A stretch of 43,397 bases of DNA from Candidatus Kuenenia stuttgartensis (GCA_945865635.1 CAMBEP010000040.1:1-43397), one strand, 5' to 3'. Counted from the stretch's first letter, positions 36,072-43,397 are shown. A program made the numbers and translations. The notes: generated by a model from the letters alone, not told the origin.

Positions 36072-36097
36072 CGATGGAGCAAATTGATGCTCCATCG
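36072..36097 (+). terminator. Intercistronic hairpin after gvpA
   Basis: CGATGGAGC (36072-36080) pairs perfectly with GCTCCATCG (36089-36097) across an 8-base loop. No T-run follows, so it is better seen as an attenuator or an mRNA-stabilising 3' structure than as a full terminator. That would let gvpA be made in excess over the rest of the operon, as known for other gas vesicle operons. Confidence 0.6.
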
Positions 36098-36164
36098 GTG
36101 GGGGGATCGTCATGGATTGCATTTTGCAAGTTTCGGGCGAAAAGATTTGAACAAGGAGTTTAGA

Positions 36165-36533
36165 ATGAAGAGATCAGAAGAAATGGCTCGCCTGCGTGCG
36201 AGCATCCAGAGGGATGAAGCCAACCGTGATGAATTGCAACGCAAGCTTACAGAATTTGCTATGACCCTGAATCAGGAAGTCACAACCCTGAAGCAGACCA
36301 ATCAGGCAGAAAATCTGGAACGTGCGCGGATTCTGCAACAAATGTTGAACGACCATATGACGGCTTTGATGAAATCTGAACAAAGCCGCGAGTGTGAAGC
36401 TGCCCGCCAAGCCAATGAACTGGCCGATTATCTGGCAAAGCTCATGAACCGGGTTTCAAGCATGAGAAAATCAAACCAGCAAGAAAACCTTGCCAGTCGT
36501 TCGGGTTGGCTTCGGGGCGCGGTCTCTGTCTGA
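36165..36533 (+). CDS. Coiled-coil gas vesicle accessory protein, GvpC-like position
   Basis: The 122-residue protein is almost entirely amphipathic helix rich in Gln, Glu, Arg and Met. It contains three imperfect related segments, near 43-55 (TNQAENLERAR), 69-81 (SEQSRECEAAR) and 101-112 (SNQQENLASR). It follows gvpA directly, as gvpC does in cyanobacteria, and helical repeats are a GvpC trait, so a role as outer scaffold is possible. I see no direct sequence match to GvpC, and other coiled-coil gvp proteins are an alternative. AAGGAG lies before the ATG at 36165. Confidence 0.72.
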   Translation: MKRSEEMARLRASIQRDEANRDELQRKLTEFAMTLNQEVTTLKQTNQAENLERARILQQMLNDHMTALMKSEQSRECEAARQANELADYLAKLMNRVSSMRKSNQQENLASRSGWLRGAVSV

Positions 36534-36812
36534 GTCCTGTCGTTTTTCCACTTGATGCTAGTTGTTGATCGACAGTGAGCGACTGATCTTTGATGGCTGT
36601 TAATCGCAGGTATCCATCAAGTCATCGATTACGATTCGAATTCAACCGACTCCTGGTGCGAGTCAACTGGTTCGATGTCATTCTTCTCGAAATCGGTCCT
36701 CGACCAGGAAAGTCTTGCCAATTGCAACTTTTTCGATTTCCAGCAGACCCAAATCAATCCACATCAAACCGCAGATTTCGAATGTCGAATACGATTAAAG
36801 CATGAGTGCTCT

Positions 36813-37190
36813 ATGAAACAACGAGATGGATTGAAACTGACGATTGCCGCGTGTGTCTTCTGCAAAGGCAAGGGCAAGGATCCATTTGAAATCATGTCGG
36901 TACTTTCAAATTGTCCTGTTTGTATTGGTCGAGGCAAAGTCGAAATCCCTGAAAACCATATGACCTGCGCACATTGTCAAGGTACTGGTGCAATCAAAAC
37001 TTTCACCTGCAATGCGTGTCAAGGAAAAGGCAGACTGTTGGCCATCACAGGAGGGTCTATTGTATGTCCCGACTGTCAAGGCTCCGGAGACGATCGCTCA
37101 GCCACGGGCATGGATTGTCTGAAATGTCGAGGACGTGGCCGAATCCCCAAACCAGAGTCTTCCTTTCAAACAACCAAGGCGGAGCAATAA
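36813..37190 (+). CDS. DnaJ-type cysteine-rich zinc protein without J domain
   Basis: The 125-residue product holds six C-x-x-C-x-G-x-G knuckles: CVFCKGKG, CPVCIGRG, CAHCQGTG, CNACQGKG, CPDCQGSG and CLKCRGRG. DnaJ has four, binding two zinc ions, so this protein could bind three. There is no J domain and no C-terminal peptide-binding domain. It may act as a stand-alone chaperone or thiol-exchange protein for vesicle assembly; this is inference. The frame is open from 36675, but the ATG at 36813 begins just before the first knuckle. The gvpN ATG follows 5 bases after its stop. Confidence 0.82.
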   Translation: MKQRDGLKLTIAACVFCKGKGKDPFEIMSVLSNCPVCIGRGKVEIPENHMTCAHCQGTGAIKTFTCNACQGKGRLLAITGGSIVCPDCQGSGDDRSATGMDCLKCRGRGRIPKPESSFQTTKAEQ

Positions 37191-37194
37191 GCCA

Positions 37195-38211
37195 ATGTCT
37201 GTTACGATCCTCAAAAAACCAAAGTCTTCGGAGTCAAAACTCCCAATGTCGCCTCTCAATGAAGACAATATCGTCCCAGAGCCAAGTGACGCCTTCGTGT
37301 TTACCGACCATGTGCAATCTCTAACAGATCGCGCATTGGCTTACCTTGAAGCAGGCTATGCTGTTCACTTTTCTGGGCCTGCCGGGACTGGTAAAACCAC
37401 GCTTGCATTTCATGTAGCATCTAAGCTCGGAAGGCCTGTCAGCTTAATTCATGGGGACGACGAATTCGGTAGTTCTGACCTGATTGGGCGTGAAGGTGGT
37501 TTCAAGCGACGTAAACTGGTTGACAATTTCATTCATTCCGTATTAAAGACGGAAGAAGAAGTCAAAAGCCTTTGGGTTGACAATCGCCTTACAACTGCTT
37601 GTATTAAAGGCGAAACACTCATTTATGACGAGTTTACGCGGTCCCGACCGGAAGCCAACAATGTGCTTCTCAGCATTCTCTCGGAAAAGATCCTGAACAT
37701 GCCAAAAATGCGCGGAACTGGCGAGGGCTATATGGAAGCTCACCCCAACTTTCGGGCTATATTTACTTCAAATCCTGAAGAATATGCTGGTACTCATAAA
37801 ACCCAGGATGCCTTGATGGATCGAATGATTACTTTACTGGTCGGCCATTATGACCGCGAGACCGAGGTGCAAATTACCAAGTCCAAATCTGGACTCGGCC
37901 AGGAAGACTCTGAAATTATCGTAGATATCGTTAGAGAATTACGAGAAATGGTCGAGAACAAGCACCGTCCTTCAATTCGTTCCTGTATTGCAATTGCAAA
38001 GATTCTTGCTCTCAAGGGCGGAAGGGCCCGATGGGGCGATCCGGTCTTCGAGTGGGTGACTCGCGATGTACTCAGCACCGAAACAGCCAGAGTTATGCGA
38101 GCTGGCGAATGTGTTCCTTCACCAATTCTTGGTGATGTCATTGAGAAAGTCTGCGGACCTGACCGTGACACGTATCAAATCCCAATAAAAGCCGAAATCT
38201 TCAAATCATGA
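37195..38211 (+). CDS. gvpN: Gas vesicle AAA+ ATPase GvpN
   Basis: GvpN is a MoxR-related AAA+ ATPase needed for normal vesicle growth. The 338-residue protein has Walker A GPAGTGKT at 61-68, the GvpN-typical HGDDEFGSSDLIG, Walker B in GETLIYDEFTRSRPEANN and sensor 1 in FRAIFTSNPEEYAG. The family ending RARWGDPVFEWV lies in the C-terminal lid. GGAG lies about 11 bases before the ATG at 37195. Its stop overlaps the next gene in an ATGA. Confidence 0.96.
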   Translation: MSVTILKKPKSSESKLPMSPLNEDNIVPEPSDAFVFTDHVQSLTDRALAYLEAGYAVHFSGPAGTGKTTLAFHVASKLGRPVSLIHGDDEFGSSDLIGREGGFKRRKLVDNFIHSVLKTEEEVKSLWVDNRLTTACIKGETLIYDEFTRSRPEANNVLLSILSEKILNMPKMRGTGEGYMEAHPNFRAIFTSNPEEYAGTHKTQDALMDRMITLLVGHYDRETEVQITKSKSGLGQEDSEIIVDIVRELREMVENKHRPSIRSCIAIAKILALKGGRARWGDPVFEWVTRDVLSTETARVMRAGECVPSPILGDVIEKVCGPDRDTYQIPIKAEIFKS

Positions 38212-38570
38212 AATACAACCCAAGCCATCATCGAACCGGGAAGATTCAGACGGCCCCAATTCGTCGTGGTCTGCAACATATACAGACCATGACTGAACTG
38301 ATTACCGACTCAAGTAATCCGCAACACAAATTCATGAAACTGGCGATCCTTTCTATGGAAAACCAGCGTAAAACAAAAGAATTGTCAATCGCGGAACAAC
38401 TTATTCAAGAGCTGAAACTTCGACTGGCTCAGATTGAAATCGAAACAGCTGCTCTCTTAAGCCATTTCGAATCCCTCAAAGAAACGCCACCTGAAGTGTT
38501 TCAGCCAAGTCCTACTCGGGCTGCAGCGTCTGCTCAGGTAAACTCTTCTGGCTTCAAGCTCAAATATTGA
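38208..38570 (+). CDS. Small coiled-coil gas vesicle protein, GvpV-like
   Basis: The 120-residue product has a basic N-terminus with RTGKIQTAPIRRGLQ, then a helical region with a clear coiled coil (about 55-90), and a polar tail. The basic RGI/TAP-like start and coiled coil resemble cyanobacterial GvpV, a minor accessory protein, but the match is from memory and weak. The ATG overlaps the gvpN stop, so it is coupled to gvpN. No other function is evident. Confidence 0.6.
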   Translation: MKYNPSHHRTGKIQTAPIRRGLQHIQTMTELITDSSNPQHKFMKLAILSMENQRKTKELSIAEQLIQELKLRLAQIEIETAALLSHFESLKETPPEVFQPSPTRAAASAQVNSSGFKLKY

Positions 38571-38651
38571 ACCCACCAACCCAGATTCGAATGATTGCAA
38601 GTTGCAAAACGATTCGTCAGGCTTATCTCGGAATAGAACCGTAGGCTCCTC

Positions 38652-39008
38652 ATGCTGGATCAATCCATGGACAATGCGGCGTCACAAATGCAAATCCAAA
38701 GTCCCGAGAATGCGGGATCAGAAGTACCTCCTAAAACACAAGTTATCGAGCTTGTTCGTAGACTCGCGATTGAATTCCTCAAAACCAATTGCGAAGCTCG
38801 ACGCGTCCAGGTTGTCAATATGAGCCTTATTGATTCAGCGCGGGGTGTTTGGGCCATAGAAGCCAATGCCTTCGTCCCAAATATCACAATCCAGAATCTC
38901 GGGCTTGAAGTCTCTAAAGAAGTTCTCGATGCAGAGACTTACGTGCTAAAAATCGACGGGCAACTCAACATCATCGGCTTCGGCCTCAAATCTTTGGTTG
39001 ACGATTGA
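38652..39008 (+). CDS. GvpO-like gas vesicle protein (divergent)
   Basis: The 118-residue protein has a polar N-terminal 35 residues. A compact domain follows, with VIELVRRLAIEFL, GVWAIEANAFVPNITIQNLG and a C-terminal strand pair TYVLKIDGQLNIIGFG. The W-x-x-E-x-x-x-F-x-P and the final Y-x-L-x-x-D-G-x-x-x-G pattern resemble GvpO, but the usual arginine-rich YxR ending is missing, so the call is tentative. The ATG at 38652 lacks a clear ribosome site. Its stop lies just before the second gvpF/L start. Confidence 0.6.
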   Translation: MLDQSMDNAASQMQIQSPENAGSEVPPKTQVIELVRRLAIEFLKTNCEARRVQVVNMSLIDSARGVWAIEANAFVPNITIQNLGLEVSKEVLDAETYVLKIDGQLNIIGFGLKSLVDD

Positions 39009-39016
39009 GCGAACAA

Positions 39017-39760
39017 ATGCAAACGTCCGGACAATACATCTACGCAATCGCTGACAACTCCGTAAAAAACGCCTTCGGTCCCATCGGGATTCAAGGCAAA
39101 GAAGTCCATGTGGTATGCTCAGGTCAAATTGCAGCTGTACTCAGTGATTTTTCTGAAAAGCGGCTTCGGCCTGAACGACGCAATCTGGCAGCACACAATG
39201 CAGTCATTAAAAAGATCATGGAAGAAGAGACTGTTCTTCCAATGGCTTTTGGTACGCTTGCAGATGATATGGATCATGTTATGACTATTCTCAAGAATAA
39301 TGAATCCATATTCCGCGACGAACTTGACCAGGTTCGAGGCAAGGTGGAAATGGGTGTGCGCGTTGGAGTGGATCTACCAAATGTATTTGAATATTATGTG
39401 AACAAGCATCATGAACTCACTCAACTGAGAGACCGAATTCTGACGCTGCAGCATGCTTCCAGCCAGTTGGACAAGATCGAACTGGGACGAGTTTTTGAGC
39501 GCATTCTCAACGAAGAACGTGAACGACACACTTCTTACGTTAAGAAAGTATTAAAACCATATTGCGATGACATTATTGAAAATCCGCCACGCGATGAACG
39601 CGAAGTCATGCATCTGGCTTGCCTAATCAAGCGCGAGAACCAGAAAAAGTTTGAAGAGGCCATTTTCGAGGCCGCCAAACTGTTTAACAATGATTTCACT
39701 TTCGACTTCAACGGACCTTGGGCCCCCCATCATTTTATCAGCATGAATATAGAGGCTTAA
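39017..39760 (+). CDS. gvpF: Gas vesicle protein GvpF/GvpL family (copy 2)
   Basis: The 247-residue protein has the full GvpF/L layout. It has an N-terminal YIYAIAD strand, the LAAHNAVIKKIMEEETVLPMAFGT signature near 60-83, a central helical region and the GPWAPHHF ending. The ATG at 39017 starts the protein as in the family; a TTG at 39005 that overlaps the previous stop would add four residues. gvpG follows 8 bases after the stop, the usual F/L-G pairing. It is closer to the family consensus than copy 1 at 32452. Confidence 0.94.
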   Translation: MQTSGQYIYAIADNSVKNAFGPIGIQGKEVHVVCSGQIAAVLSDFSEKRLRPERRNLAAHNAVIKKIMEEETVLPMAFGTLADDMDHVMTILKNNESIFRDELDQVRGKVEMGVRVGVDLPNVFEYYVNKHHELTQLRDRILTLQHASSQLDKIELGRVFERILNEERERHTSYVKKVLKPYCDDIIENPPRDEREVMHLACLIKRENQKKFEEAIFEAAKLFNNDFTFDFNGPWAPHHFISMNIEA

Positions 39761-39768
39761 ACTCAAAC

Positions 39769-40008
39769 ATGTTTATACTCGACGACCTTCTCATCTCGCC
39801 CATTTTGTGGGTCTTTAAAGAGATCAACACCGCTGTTCAAAAAGAAATCACCGGTGAGGCTGAAACCATTACCCGCGCCCTGAGCGACCTCTATATCAAA
39901 GTGGAATCAGGCGCCATAACCGAAGAACTCTTCGCGATTGAAGAAACCAAGCTTCTGGACCGATTGGACGAAATTGAAGCCAGTCAAATAGATCCAGACG
40001 ACGATTGA
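39769..40008 (+). CDS. gvpG: Gas vesicle protein GvpG
   Basis: The 79-residue product is a typical GvpG: FILDDLLISPILWVFKEI at the start, then a highly charged helix (EITGEAETITRALSDLYIKVESGAITEELFAIEE) and an acidic end. GvpG is an accessory protein found with GvpF/L and is thought to join the early assembly complex. An upstream in-frame extension to 39718 would lie inside gvpF and is not used. Confidence 0.92.
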   Translation: MFILDDLLISPILWVFKEINTAVQKEITGEAETITRALSDLYIKVESGAITEELFAIEETKLLDRLDEIEASQIDPDDD

Positions 40009-40083
40009 ATCAAATCGCAAATCCCCGTTTCGCATTTAGCATGAATCAATCCCATTTATACAGAATTCTAAGGAGATATCGCC

Positions 40084-40401
40084 ATGCACACAGATCATTC
40101 CCATGACAAAGAAGTAGATATACTGATTTCAGTCACTGACAAAAACAGCGCCCATCACGATCCAGCTCTCGATGGAAGCTTGATCGGCCGACTACTCAGC
40201 ATGGCAAATCGTTACCGACTGGAGGGCAACCTCCGCCAAGCTACAGAAATTTATTGGTCGCTCCTGGAAAATCATAATGGCACAAAGCATGCTGATGCCG
40301 CCAAGGCCGCTCTGATGGATGTCGCAATGGGCTACGAACTAGATGAATCCCGACATATGGCACGCTCAATTTATGAAGATCTTCTAAAATACGAAGGCTA
40401 A
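40084..40401 (+). CDS. Short TPR-like protein of the gas vesicle operon
   Basis: The 105-residue product has a His/Asp-rich N-terminus. From about residue 40, helical pairs resemble one and a half TPR units (LSMANRYRLEGNLRQATEIYWSLLENH and AKAALMDVAMGYELDESRHMARSIYEDLL). TPRs bind partner proteins. It has an excellent ribosome site (AAGGAG, 8 bases before the ATG). I recognise no established Gvp family for it, so it may be an accessory peculiar to this lineage. Confidence 0.75.
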   Translation: MHTDHSHDKEVDILISVTDKNSAHHDPALDGSLIGRLLSMANRYRLEGNLRQATEIYWSLLENHNGTKHADAAKAALMDVAMGYELDESRHMARSIYEDLLKYEG

Positions 40402-40460
40402 ACCACCACCTGCCCAGAATGAATTCTAAACGGCCCGAAAACGCCAGGGTGGAATCAATC

Positions 40461-40682
40461 ATGCCCGTTGTGAATCAAGATCGTGCATCACTCTGCGAAC
40501 TCTTGGATCGTGTCCTAAACACGGGTGTTGTCGTATTTGGCGAGGTAGTCATCTCTGTTGCCGGGGTCGATCTGATCTATCTTAACCTGCAATTATTGTT
40601 CACATCAGTCGAAACCGCTCGAAAGGGCAATGTTCTTTTCAATAATACAACGCCAATCGAGCCACAACAGGTGAACTCATGA
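40461..40682 (+). CDS. GvpA-fold minor shell protein, GvpM/S type
   Basis: The 73-residue product carries the gas vesicle fold LCELLDRVLNTGVVVFGEVVISVAGVDLIYLNLQLLFTSVE, close to the GvpM/S/J branch rather than GvpA. Such minor relatives are thought to nucleate or cap the vesicle. The ATG at 40461 has GGTGGA 7 bases upstream; an ATG at 40419 without a ribosome site would add 14 residues. The stop overlaps gvpK in an ATGA. Between GvpM and GvpS I cannot decide. Confidence 0.88.
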   Translation: MPVVNQDRASLCELLDRVLNTGVVVFGEVVISVAGVDLIYLNLQLLFTSVETARKGNVLFNNTTPIEPQQVNS

Positions 40683-41014
40683 GCTCACAAAGCTTCGCTC
40701 CAATCTTCCCAAATGAGCCAAAACAGAAACTGATTCCACAAGGCCAAAATTCGCCCAGAATTGAAATTGATCCAGATAATATTAAAAAAGGCCTCGGGCA
40801 ACTTGTTCTGACTTTGGTAGAACTGGTTCGCCAACTCCTCGAAAAACAAGCTATTAGGCGCATTGAAGGCGGATCCCTGAACGAAGAAGAGATCGAACGC
40901 ATGGGCCTGGTCTTCATGGAACTCAATACGCAGATGAGCTGGCTGAAAACTGAGTTCGGGCTCACAGACGATGATCTGAATCTCGATCTTGGTCCGCTCG
41001 GAAAACTGATCTAA
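40679..41014 (+). CDS. gvpK: Gas vesicle protein GvpK
   Basis: The 111-residue protein shows the GvpK core: RIEIDPDNIKKGLGQLVLTLVELVRQLLEKQAIRRIEGGSL, followed by EEEIERMGLVFMELNTQMSWLKTEFGL and the terminal LNLDLGPLG. GvpK is a conserved assembly factor. It overlaps the previous gene by an ATGA, so the two are translationally coupled. Confidence 0.95.
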   Translation: MSSQSFAPIFPNEPKQKLIPQGQNSPRIEIDPDNIKKGLGQLVLTLVELVRQLLEKQAIRRIEGGSLNEEEIERMGLVFMELNTQMSWLKTEFGLTDDDLNLDLGPLGKLI

Positions 41015-41072
41015 TTCATAATCCTCTTGCACAACTGTCAACCAATCAATAGCAATAAAAAAAGGCTTATTC

Positions 41073-41477
41073 GTGATCATGAATGCTCCACAAGATCAGA
41101 AACGAGGAATTGTTCATGGTGTTGAATCCTCTACCTTGGCAGATGTTCTCGAGCGAATTCTCGACAAAGGGCTTGTCATCGCAGGCGATATCAAGGTGAA
41201 ACTTGTCGATATCGAACTTTTGACCATACAAATCCGCCTGCTCGTTTGTTCTGTTGAAAAAGCCAAAGAGATGGGAATCGATTGGTGGTCTGAAAATGCA
41301 TACCTGAACCCCAATAAAGTTGTCAAGAAACTCGAAAACAACGACCTCATGGATCGAATGGCAAGGCTGGAAGAACGACTCCTTGCCGACTCCTCGTTAA
41401 ATACCATTCCACATCCGGAACCCCTGCCCAAGATTTCCCCAGATCCAGGCACTGCTTCAGTAAACCAGTCCATCTGA
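41073..41477 (+). CDS. gvpJ: GvpA-fold minor shell protein GvpJ
   Basis: The 134-residue product starts its gas vesicle fold at SSTLADVLERILDKGLVIAGDIKVKLVDIELLTIQIRLLVCSVEKAKEMGIDWW, the GvpJ pattern including the WW after the core. A polar tail with a short coiled coil (MDRMARLEERLL) and proline-rich end follows. The GTG at 41073 has AAGG at the right distance; the ATG two codons on at 41079 is an alternative. It is the last gene of the island. Confidence 0.92.
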   Translation: MIMNAPQDQKRGIVHGVESSTLADVLERILDKGLVIAGDIKVKLVDIELLTIQIRLLVCSVEKAKEMGIDWWSENAYLNPNKVVKKLENNDLMDRMARLEERLLADSSLNTIPHPEPLPKISPDPGTASVNQSI

Positions 41478-42094
41478 CACGACACTCGAGATCTTTGAAT
41501 ATCGCGGATCTTTGAGTCGTTCCATCTTAGCGCCAGGCGTTCCATCGACACCCTAAGCACTTTGTGGACAGTCAACTGACAGAACCGTTCATTCAGAATC
41601 ATGCATCAATGCATTGAAAATGATTGAATTCGCTTGATTGTTTAGAGTTAATCATGCCAATGCCTAACAATTCATGGCTAACCGGATTGAATTTAAGGCC
41701 GATTTTGATTATAATTTGAGCGGCCTTGAACGACACATTTTTCTCCGATGCCAGAGGCATCATATTCTTTAGCATGAGTTTGAGTGAATCAACACCAATG
41801 GTCAGCAAGACATAAAGATTCAATTTCACATGATTTCAAAACACCCTGAAAAGGTGTATCCTCTGGAAATGTGTCAATTGACGTTGCGTAAAGTGTAAAG
41901 ACGATAAAACACGAGAACTCTTAAGATTGTCAGAACGCCTGATGGCAGAGGAAAACTATCAAATACAAGATTTCCAGCATTCATGAACCTGAAATAAATG
42001 CATTTCCAAGTGCAAAGCTTTTAATACTACAGCTGGACTTGTAATCTTTAGCTAATACGGTATCCTTCACTCCTGATCATAAGGAGACAAGGTC
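41478..42094. other. Right edge of the gas vesicle island, no gene supported
   Basis: This 617-base gap separates gvpJ from the transposase gene. It is A/T-rich with short direct repeats (GATCTTTGA near 41492 and 41513; GTTCCATC twice near 41518-41545). The left end of the insertion element lies somewhere in its last part, but I cannot fix the terminal repeat because the right end is outside the window. A 76-codon minus-strand frame (41599-41829) has no family resemblance. Confidence 0.5.
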
Positions 42095-43255
42095 ATGGAC
42101 GATCTGTTGGCGGACGATTGGCACAACGAGTTCGACGCAATCTGCGAACGGGTATGCAAGTATATACCTCGGCTTGAGATGCGAGATCACGCCAAGTCCT
42201 TTCTGCGTGGCCTGGTCAGTGGCGCCCAGCGTAAGAATTCCTGGCATCTCGCTGAATCCGCAGGCTATTCCCGCCCGGACAGTTTGCAACGTCTGCTCGC
42301 ACAGGCCAGTTGGGACTCCGACAAAGTTCGTGATGAGCTTCAGGTTTACATCGCTGAAAAGCTTGGCGAAACCAACGGTGTGGTGATTGTTGACGAAACG
42401 GGATTTCTCAAAAAAGGCGTAAAATCCGCCGGAGTCAACCGACAATATAGCGGCACCGCCGGTCGCGTTGAGAATTCTCAGATTGGTGTCTTTCTTGCAT
42501 ATTCTTCGTCTCGCGGCTCGGCTTTGATCGATCGCGAACTTTATCTGCCCCAAGTCTGGATCGACGACCAAGATCGACGTAAAGAAGCGAAAATACCTGA
42601 ATCAAAAGAGTTTCTGACCAAGCCACAATTGGCTGTTTCGATGTTCAGGCATGCCATCAATGGCAACATGCCATTTTTCTGGGCTGTCGGTGATGAAGTT
42701 TACGGGCGTGACGACCAACTGCGCCAAATGCTGGAAGACGAGGGGAAAGGCTATGTGCTGGCCGTGCCCTGCAATGAGCATTATTATTTGAATGACCAGA
42801 TCGGAACCACGCGGGAGCACGCCGAACAACTGGCCGACGACCAATGGCAAAGGCTCAGTTGTGGTTCGGGCACTAAAGGCGAGCGATATTACGACTGGGC
42901 TTTAGTTGCATTTCAGAACCTTGCAAAAAGTGGTTTCCAGAAGGCGTTGCTCTTCAGGAGATCGATTGAAAAGCCGGACGAAATCGCTTATTATATTTGT
43001 CATTACACTCCGTCAACAAAGATTGAAGAAGTGGTACGTGTAGCCGGAAGTCGATGGGCGATCGAGTCGGCGTTCGAACAGGCAAAACAGCAAGTCGGCT
43101 TGGATCAATACGAGGTGCGGCTTTGGACAGGCTGGTATCGTCACATGACGTTGTGCATGTTCTCATACGCCTTTTTGGAGGTGGTTCGATCCAAGCAAGT
43201 CAGTAAGCCAAAGAGCGTGGTGGAAGGTATGCCGCAGGACTCTAAAAAAAACTAA
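42095..43255 (+). CDS. IS701-family DDE transposase, main frame
   Basis: The 386-residue product is a cut-and-paste DDE transposase. Catalytic acids are predicted at D100 (VVIVDETGFLKKG), D200 (FFWAVGDEVYGRD) and a glutamate in WAIESAFEQAK (321-331). The ending GWYRHMTLCMFSYAFL is typical of IS701. The frame stops at a TAA (43253) just after a run of eight A. The conserved last 45 or so residues of the family are found in the -1 frame, beginning at 43261. So this frame alone lacks the usual C-terminus; it may be inactivated or may use frameshifting. AAGGAG lies about 11 bases before the ATG. Confidence 0.9.
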   Translation: MDDLLADDWHNEFDAICERVCKYIPRLEMRDHAKSFLRGLVSGAQRKNSWHLAESAGYSRPDSLQRLLAQASWDSDKVRDELQVYIAEKLGETNGVVIVDETGFLKKGVKSAGVNRQYSGTAGRVENSQIGVFLAYSSSRGSALIDRELYLPQVWIDDQDRRKEAKIPESKEFLTKPQLAVSMFRHAINGNMPFFWAVGDEVYGRDDQLRQMLEDEGKGYVLAVPCNEHYYLNDQIGTTREHAEQLADDQWQRLSCGSGTKGERYYDWALVAFQNLAKSGFQKALLFRRSIEKPDEIAYYICHYTPSTKIEEVVRVAGSRWAIESAFEQAKQQVGLDQYEVRLWTGWYRHMTLCMFSYAFLEVVRSKQVSKPKSVVEGMPQDSKKN

Positions 43256-43260
43256 AATTC

Positions 43261-43397
43261 ATGGAGTTGATACCGTTCACACTGCCAGAAATCAATCGAA
43301 TCTTCAATAATATCATATCGCCAATTGTATTAACAGTTGAAACCGCATGGATCTGGTCGATATGGCGTCGCAGACACCAAGCCATGGCCAGATTCTA
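43261..43397 (+). pseudogene. Transposase C-terminal segment in the -1 frame (continues past window)
   Basis: The frame starting at 43261 encodes LIPFTLPEINRIF and then WSIWRRRHQAMARF, the conserved tail of IS701 transposases. It is open to the end of the window. It lines up with the main frame if the ribosome slips back one base in the A8 run at 43244-43251. As written, it is not joined to the main frame, so I label it as a disrupted part. Confidence 0.75.

Larger units (their letters stand above)
42095..43397 (+). mobile_element. IS701-type insertion sequence, right end outside the window
   Basis: An almost complete transposase gene is present, with its ribosome site (AAGGAG) just upstream. 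The left terminal repeat is not identified and the right end is cut off by the window edge, so the element's exact limits are unknown. It bounds the gas vesicle island on the right. Confidence 0.75.

Noticed and set aside
41599..41829. 76-codon minus-strand frame between gvpJ and the transposase
   Set aside because: No recognisable domain and no ribosome site; could be a remnant but is not supportable.
1..43397. CRISPR arrays, tRNA or rRNA genes, phage or defence genes
   Set aside because: I looked at the gaps and saw no regularly spaced repeats, no cloverleaf and no such coding families.

Overview
This window looks like a chromosomal segment of a planctomycete. The evidence is a DUF1571 protein, a large secreted protein joining HEAT-like repeats to the planctomycete-type C-x-x-C-H heme domain, several twin-arginine-like leaders and a long-linker RpoD. 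Base composition, judged by eye, is close to balanced. No rRNA or tRNA gene was seen, so placement below the phylum is not attempted.

Positions 1-26.8 kb hold ordinary housekeeping and metabolic genes. On the minus strand these are a fatty acid desaturase, a scramblase-like (LURP-one-related) protein, a DUF1015 protein, trpF, a small membrane protein, thioredoxin, a coiled-coil zinc-ribbon protein and the dnaG-rpoD pair. On the plus strand follow a DUF1571 exported protein and rimI-folP-proA, which overlap one another. Back on the minus strand are hisS-hisZ-hisG, a sarcosine-oxidase-like flavoprotein, and an exported amidase next to an amino acid permease. Two exported plus-strand genes end at a strong terminator near 26.8 kb.

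Positions 27.2-41.5 kb hold a complete gas vesicle island, all on the plus strand. The left half is control and quality control: an unknown protein translationally coupled to an NtrC-type sigma-54 activator, a GvpH-like Hsp20, a two-ATPase CDC48/VAT-like AAA protein, a GvpF/L protein, and a soluble PAS histidine kinase with a stand-alone receiver. The right half starts at a consensus sigma-54 (-24/-12) promoter preceded by repeated CCATAG/CTATGG half-sites, the arrangement expected for an NtrC-type activator. It encodes the shell protein GvpA, a coiled-coil protein in the position of gvpC, a DnaJ-like zinc protein with no J domain, GvpN, a GvpV-like protein, a GvpO-like protein, a second GvpF/L, GvpG, a TPR-like protein, a GvpM/S-type protein, GvpK and GvpJ. 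The likely logic is that the kinase and receivers sense an intracellular signal, the sigma-54 activator opens gvpA transcription, and the chaperone and AAA proteins handle aggregation-prone vesicle proteins.

The most unusual points are these. (1) The Fis-type DNA-binding helix-turn-helix of the activator is cut off by an in-frame TAA immediately followed by an ATG. (2) A bipartite 18-base motif recurs upstream of the two regulatory gene groups. (3) A six-knuckle zinc protein lies in the vesicle operon. (4) An IS701-type transposase at the right edge continues its conserved C-terminus in the -1 frame after a run of eight A.
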